A stretch of 64,000 nucleotides of DNA from Anticarsia gemmatalis (taxonomy: Eukaryota; Arthropoda; Insecta; Lepidoptera; Erebidae), in NCBI RefSeq assembly GCF_050436995.1, contig NC_134767.1:7130001-7194000 (forward strand), in the 5' to 3' direction. The notes under the pieces were generated by a model that was not told the DNA's origin, ran no database searches, and saw nothing but the letters and a program-made list of their open reading frames with translations. Made by a program: the position numbers and the translations under genes. The first letter of the stretch is position 1; each line of letters opens with the position of its first letter. This document shows positions 58,577-64,000 of the stretch, in pieces.

Positions 58577-61500
58577 TACCTATATAATCATCTTGAGTGC
58601 TAGTATACATAAGATGTAATTAAAACTAGGCATTTAAATATCGCAATACTCCACTGGTAATAGTAGTAAGTTACATGCATTTTTTTTCAAGCGATTTTCC
58701 AAAGCGGTAGTATGTACGAACGAAACTTTACAAAATAAAAGGGTGTCTCAAATTTGACTCGAGCTGAGTAGATGAGAGTGAATAAAGGCTTAACAATAGT
58801 AGATGTCTAAATAAGGTAACAGTTTTATAAGAACGACAAAGCATATAAGCTGGAATAGCTGAATTCTAAATATTCCACAATCAAAACAATAGGTTTCATC
58901 ATAAATTTACTAAAGTTACACAAAACAGTTTACCAAATTCCAATACACATTATTCTCTTCGCAATAAAACTTATATCCTACGCAGAACAGAGGTTTAGTT
59001 ATTAACATACATACACACAAACACACACACACACACACACACACACATTCACTCGCACACATACAAAGTTATACGTACATATACACACACTAACAAACTA
59101 ATGTATTGTACAACAGGCTATATCTCACACAGCATGTTGGTATCAATATTGTCTAACCAGCCGAGCGGCAGACGATCAAAGGGCTTATATTAAAACCATC
59201 ATTCACTCAGCCCATGTGGTACAAATTAGGGGTGATACTTCGCAAGACGTGACGTCACATCGCAAACCTTGGCTTTATTGCTTTATTAGAGGTGGCGGTA
59301 ATTTGTTGATTGTTTTCAAGATGCTGGTACAAATTTAATTTAACGAAAATGGATTTTCGGTGTGCCGATAAGTGGTATCAGTTTTCTGTAATTTTCGAAG
59401 TACCGTGGCCGAATCGATGAGAATAATGTTATATTTAGACGTGGGTTTCCCTCGAATTAGTGGGGCAAACAAAGTTTTGTTTCACGTCTATTTGGTTCGA
59501 AGAAATAGGGCTATTTGTGGTATGCTTGCCAAGGTACCTGCAGACCTTAAAATTTAACAGGTACGGCATTAAAAATGGTTCAGTAAGTGGTATAATTCTA
59601 TTCATCATTGACACAAAACTTAATAAAAACATATAGAACCTACCTAGTTTATTATTTTGATGTCTTCAGGCGACAAAATATGATTACACACTTAATTTAT
59701 TACACGAACTCACAAAATGTATATAAATTACTATTCTATTCAATTATCTACGAAAATACATGTCCCTGGAGCGCGTAATTCCATATCGTAGACTACGACT
59801 TAATATAAATGGTTTTCAGCTTCACGTAGGCTTTAGCCAAACTAGGGCAAGTCAATATTTCAAGCACCAATCAGCCGTCAAACATCTCGAGATTCACCGA
59901 TCCTGTAATTGCTTTTTGGTATTTCAGAGCTTAAACCTCACCTGGGTCTTTATCTTAATTTGTTTTATTACTTTCTTGTGTTACTGCTGAGCATAGATCT
60001 TTTAAGCCTATTTCCTTGTATTTTATTGATGTGAAAGTCTGATTTGATTTATGTATTGATTATCTCTTTTTATTTATACATTTCTAAGCTTAGTACCTAT
60101 AATTCTCCAAGGATTTGTTTTATCGCAGAAAAGCCTTTTCTTATCTGGCTGCTGAGCACAGATCTTTCCAGCTTCCTATTAGTATTATAAATACGAAATT
60201 CTGGTTAGATTTATGTATGGATCTAGGGTGCTCTTCCTTGTTCTTAATGGATTTTAGGTTAAGACACAGTTAGGTTTAAAACTGAATTAATATTAAGGCT
60301 TCTTTTTACAGCGGAAAGGCTTTCCCAAGAAACTTGCTTTGAAATAAATAAAGCCAATCAGTGTATGTTGAGTATCAACTTTGCACATTTTTGGTATATA
60401 TTTAAAGATATTAAAGAAGAACAAGAATTTCGCTGACCTTTATTATAAAGGCTATTTTGGTCGATTTTTATGCTTTTTTATTAAAAAATAAAATAAAAAA
60501 ATCTTGTCAAAAGTCTTTCTTCGAAGTCATATGTCGAAATGTCTTGTTTGAGAAGTGTAGGTGTTAACACTAGTTTGCCGCTAGACTATCCCTACGTAAA
60601 TTTGACGTAGGTATATAGAAAAATAATTGTTATTCAAACAATCAAAGAGGATACATACCTTTACAGAATCGATTGTTTCTATGGAAAAACACATGGAGCG
60701 TACCATTCGTCCTTCAAAATGAATTTAACGGCAATGAATAAAGCCCTTTGATGTATCAAATTTCGTAGAACCTTTGCCGTTACAATAAAAGCGATACAAC
60801 CTTATGTACTGTGTACATAGTTAAAAGGTTTTTATATAGGAAAATATTTCATGATATTGGAAATTATTGGATATAGCCGAACAGGCACTGACTCTATTTA
60901 TATTATTAGTAAGAATATTACAACTAAGTATTTATTATTCACGCTTAAACTATAGTTCGATAACTAAGTAGATAAAATGCATGCAAGATTTGGCATAGGT
61001 ATACTACATTCAGGATTTAAAACTTCATTATCCAGCAAACTTAAGCAGGTGACGGTGACTTACTTGATCAAGCTAGCAATTCGTGCTCACGAAGGCTCTG
61101 TACTGAGTGGCCAGACTATACATAGAAGTTTAAAGAAACAAAGGCTTCCTATTATTAAGTTTTCAGTTATCCTTTCCAAATAAAGTCAGAGAGAGCCACC
61201 AGGATTACAATTTTGACCAGAAATAAAGTTACTATTTTCCTTTGTGCACTTCAAAATAAACTTACCACGTAAAACTACAAAAATTCGACCACCAAAGCTT
61301 TTAAATTCTTGTATTGAATACCTCAAAATAAATACCCGTATCACGAATATGTTTGATTCAATCAAATACAGATATTTCAACAAAACCATCGTTGCCTTAA
61401 ATTAAAAGCTCGCCGTAAATGTACATAAAACTGTAACATTCGTAAAATTGTAAACGGCGATACATTTAATACTTTTTCCTCTCCAATAACGATAACATTC

Positions 61501-64000
61501 TGAACAATATTTTTAACATTTCAAAAGCAATTAAGTATCGAGTTTTTGCGCGAGTATTTAACGAGTTACTGCCGTTTATGTCGTAGTAGCGGGCTCTTCG
61601 TAATGGAATCAACGCGCTACATGAATCGATTAACACTAGAGTAAGCACCTTTATGTTCCCCGTTCTGGGTAGGGATGGAAACATTGTAGTGAAAAACATC
61701 GATGGTTTTGATTAAAGAAAACATAATTATGTATGTATTGGTAAATAGAAATAGGGATACGGTTGTAACAAGCGAAAGTAATTAATAACGTCCTTCTCCA
61801 ATAGTAGTAAAATGCTACCCGCCACAAGCTTTCAATTCTGAGGGGCATCTCAAATTTTACGTCTAGAGTTTAAAAAAGTTTAATAACAATTACAATAGTA
61901 ACGCTTGCATAGTTTATGATAATTATTGTTCTCGTTTAACCTTTTTAGGCATATAGTTTGTATGTTTGTTAGTTAAATTATCCTTACTGAAGGCCAGTTT
62001 AAGGTTCTCCAACGAAACCTGAACAAGCTTAGTCCACTGCTTTCCCTCACGTTTCAGGCAAATAAGGTGGCAGAATTTTATAAAAACGAGCCGATCACCT
62101 ATCGTCCTTTCCAAAAGTGATGTTTAACCAAAACATCGATATTGCTAAAATATTGTGTTGTTTACATCCCTATAGCAGGTATGATCGTCCGTCACTCCAC
62201 AGCTATCAATGTCATAGGAATATTTGTGTGATGGCTACCGTGCTTTGTGATAGCGATGAATGGACGCATTCGCCGTGGAATTCGGGCTTATCGAGTCGTG
62301 TTCGAGATGAAGTGCAGTTTTGTGTTGCAGATTAATGAAGTTGGGTCCAGAATTGATGTACTATGAGTTTTTCATGAAGTGTGTAGTGTTTTGACGTATC
62401 TAAGCTACTGTATAAATAATGCATTAGGCTCTTCCCCAAAATTTTTTTTATCTAGAATTTAGGTAACTTGACGTCAGAAATGATAATTTTTCCCGATAAT
62501 ACTTTTGTAGTCCGACAACCTAGTGGAAAGCCTTCGCATCTGGAATTTATCTTTATTATAATAAATAATTTTGTGTGGTTTCTAAATAAAGTAGCTGTCA
62601 TCTAAGCCACCATCAGCTCTACAAGGATCTAACGCACTAATTTCAAACTTTTGCAATGCTCTTTACTTACTTGTCAGACTACAAAGACAAACTTTAGCTT
62701 GCCTTCTCATCTAAGTTCAATTCATTTATAAACCATACGATTACTTACTTCCAAAAATAACCGTAGCTTCCACAATGGTAAATATAATAGAATCTTAATA
62801 GATTATTCCAAATGATTGAGCAGGGGAATCCATCTATTTTCTAATTAACCGCTGGCCAAATACTTGCCAGCGTTGCTCCCGGCACGTTTGACGCATGCCA
62901 TCTATTATATCCTGAAATTATGATTAATTGCTTCCCCGGCGGACATCGGCGTTTTGGGCAAACCTAAATGAAGGAACAAGGAACTTCATATCGAATAGAT
63001 TATGGAGAATAGACAGATTTTCTGGTGGAAAATTATGCTTTAGGTTTGATATTTAACCAAAGTTCGCATCAAATGTGTTTGATCGCATTTTTTCGTTTTC
63101 ACGGGAAGTTGATGTCAATTGTCATACATTCATTTAGGAAAATCTAGGGAATAAAAATTTTACTATGCATTTTGTGATGAAATCTTTACAAAATACATTT
63201 TCAAAAAAGCATTTTCAATGTATTAATGTATAAATATTATCAAGGATCTATTTTAAAAAAAAGTCGAAAGTTTCGTGGAAAATCTACTTGTTCACTATTA
63301 CCTTTTTTGGAGATCAAACTGCTAGAAAAATCAAAAAAACATATCGAAGTCGTTTCAGCGTGTAACATGTTGAAGAATTTTCGGAAATATTTATATTGCA
63401 CGTTAAGGAGGCAGGAGGGTGCGTGATAAAAGCTTTCATCTACGCCCCGCCCTGTGTATAATGAGCAAAATGAATAAGTGTTATATAATTACACACCATT
63501 TTCGCTACCCTCCGCTTTTTACTCGATTACGAAGACAATGGAAGGGTTGGGATTCGATTTTTCGTCTCCATGCTTTTACGCAGGTGATGAAGGTTCTTAT
63601 ACCTTGATTAAATGTGATTTATTTTAATTGAAGGTTTGTTTTGATGATTTTTGGTACGAAGAATATTTTTATGGCTCGATTTTAAAAGTAGAGAAAGATT
63701 TAGGTTTTCGGTGTCCAGTTTTAGTTGCCTCTTCTTGGTTTTATATTGTTTTTAATGACGACCATATTTATATGAACAAAAAAATTGCGATTAAATTTTA
63801 GTTTTGATTACAAATCTTTCATATTCATATTTTCTTCTTTCGGTTGGTTATTCAGATGAGGATAATTAATCTAACGAAAATAAATTATCAAGAAAACGCT
63901 GTGCAATCTAACGCAATACTTTCCAGAAGCTTACTTAAGTTTGTATCAAATCCGCTAAAAGTACTTAAACGGTAAGTAAGATTCGTTCCATTAAATTGAG
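58577..64000. other. Gene-free end of window (presumed intron)
   Basis: Over 5.4 kb I see no exon with convincing splice sites, codon bias or family signal. Chance frames occur at 59372, 59760, 60977, 61466, 62117, 63226 and 63419. A TGACGTCA palindrome lies at 59249-59256. Confidence 0.4.
59008..59047. repeat. AC dinucleotide microsatellite
   Basis: An uninterrupted run of AC from about 59020 to 59046, preceded by imperfect ACAC/ATAC units. Confidence 0.9.

Noticed and set aside
62117..62335. 72-codon plus-strand frame
   Set aside because: No family signal, no good splice sites in the phase required by the 46556 donor, and composition like the surroundings.

Overview
This is an AT-rich, intron-containing, transposon-dense eukaryotic contig. 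Its interspersed repeats point to a moth or butterfly (Lepidoptera). They include short Helitrons starting TCTATACTAATATTATAA and ending CTAG, tRNA-headed SINEs with 'gcctccgtggcgtagtgg'-type heads, a 5S-rRNA-like SINE, and fragments of non-LTR retrotransposons. No bacterial, phage or CRISPR features are present.

Three coding regions are well supported. (1) At 16.5-31.3 kb lies a cluster of five secreted serpin-fold genes (S1 to S5; orientations -,+,+,+,-). All have the same structure: exon 1 of about 960-990 nt with a signal peptide, one phase-2 intron, and a short exon 2 with the reactive-centre loop and C-terminus. In all five, exactly 24 residues separate the intron from the hinge glycine, so they arose by local duplication. 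In every copy the small-residue hinge needed for the inhibitory mechanism is replaced by proline-rich sequence, and the loop after it differs in sequence and length. This looks like a lineage of probably non-classical, fast-changing secreted serpins. (2) At 34.6-40.2 kb on the minus strand is an eight-exon glycoside hydrolase family 27 gene (lysosomal alpha-galactosidase / alpha-N-acetylgalactosaminidase type). Both catalytic aspartates are present, with a CSW motif typical of the N-acetylgalactosaminidase branch. The last few codons are unresolved. (3) At 46.39-46.56 kb on the plus strand is one GC-rich exon carrying a start codon and signal peptide. The rest of that gene lies beyond a very long intron and, as far as I can see, outside the window. 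A small Cys-containing ORF at 48.5-48.7 kb is a weaker candidate.

The rest is intergenic or intronic and rich in mobile-element debris. From 1.0 to 3.3 kb a 2.2-kb element with 31-bp inverted ends encloses a decayed retrotransposon fragment. At 4.9-5.5 kb there is a 119-bp tandem satellite with four copies that read as identical. Four palindromic MITEs of about 105-125 bp with TTA/TAA target duplications lie at 6.8, 21.3, 44.0 and 55.7 kb. Two copies of a long fold-back element lie at 14.4 and 50.6 kb, each directly beside the same longer repeat. Several further small inverted-repeat elements are listed. From 46.6 to 64 kb I could not recognise any further exon with confidence.
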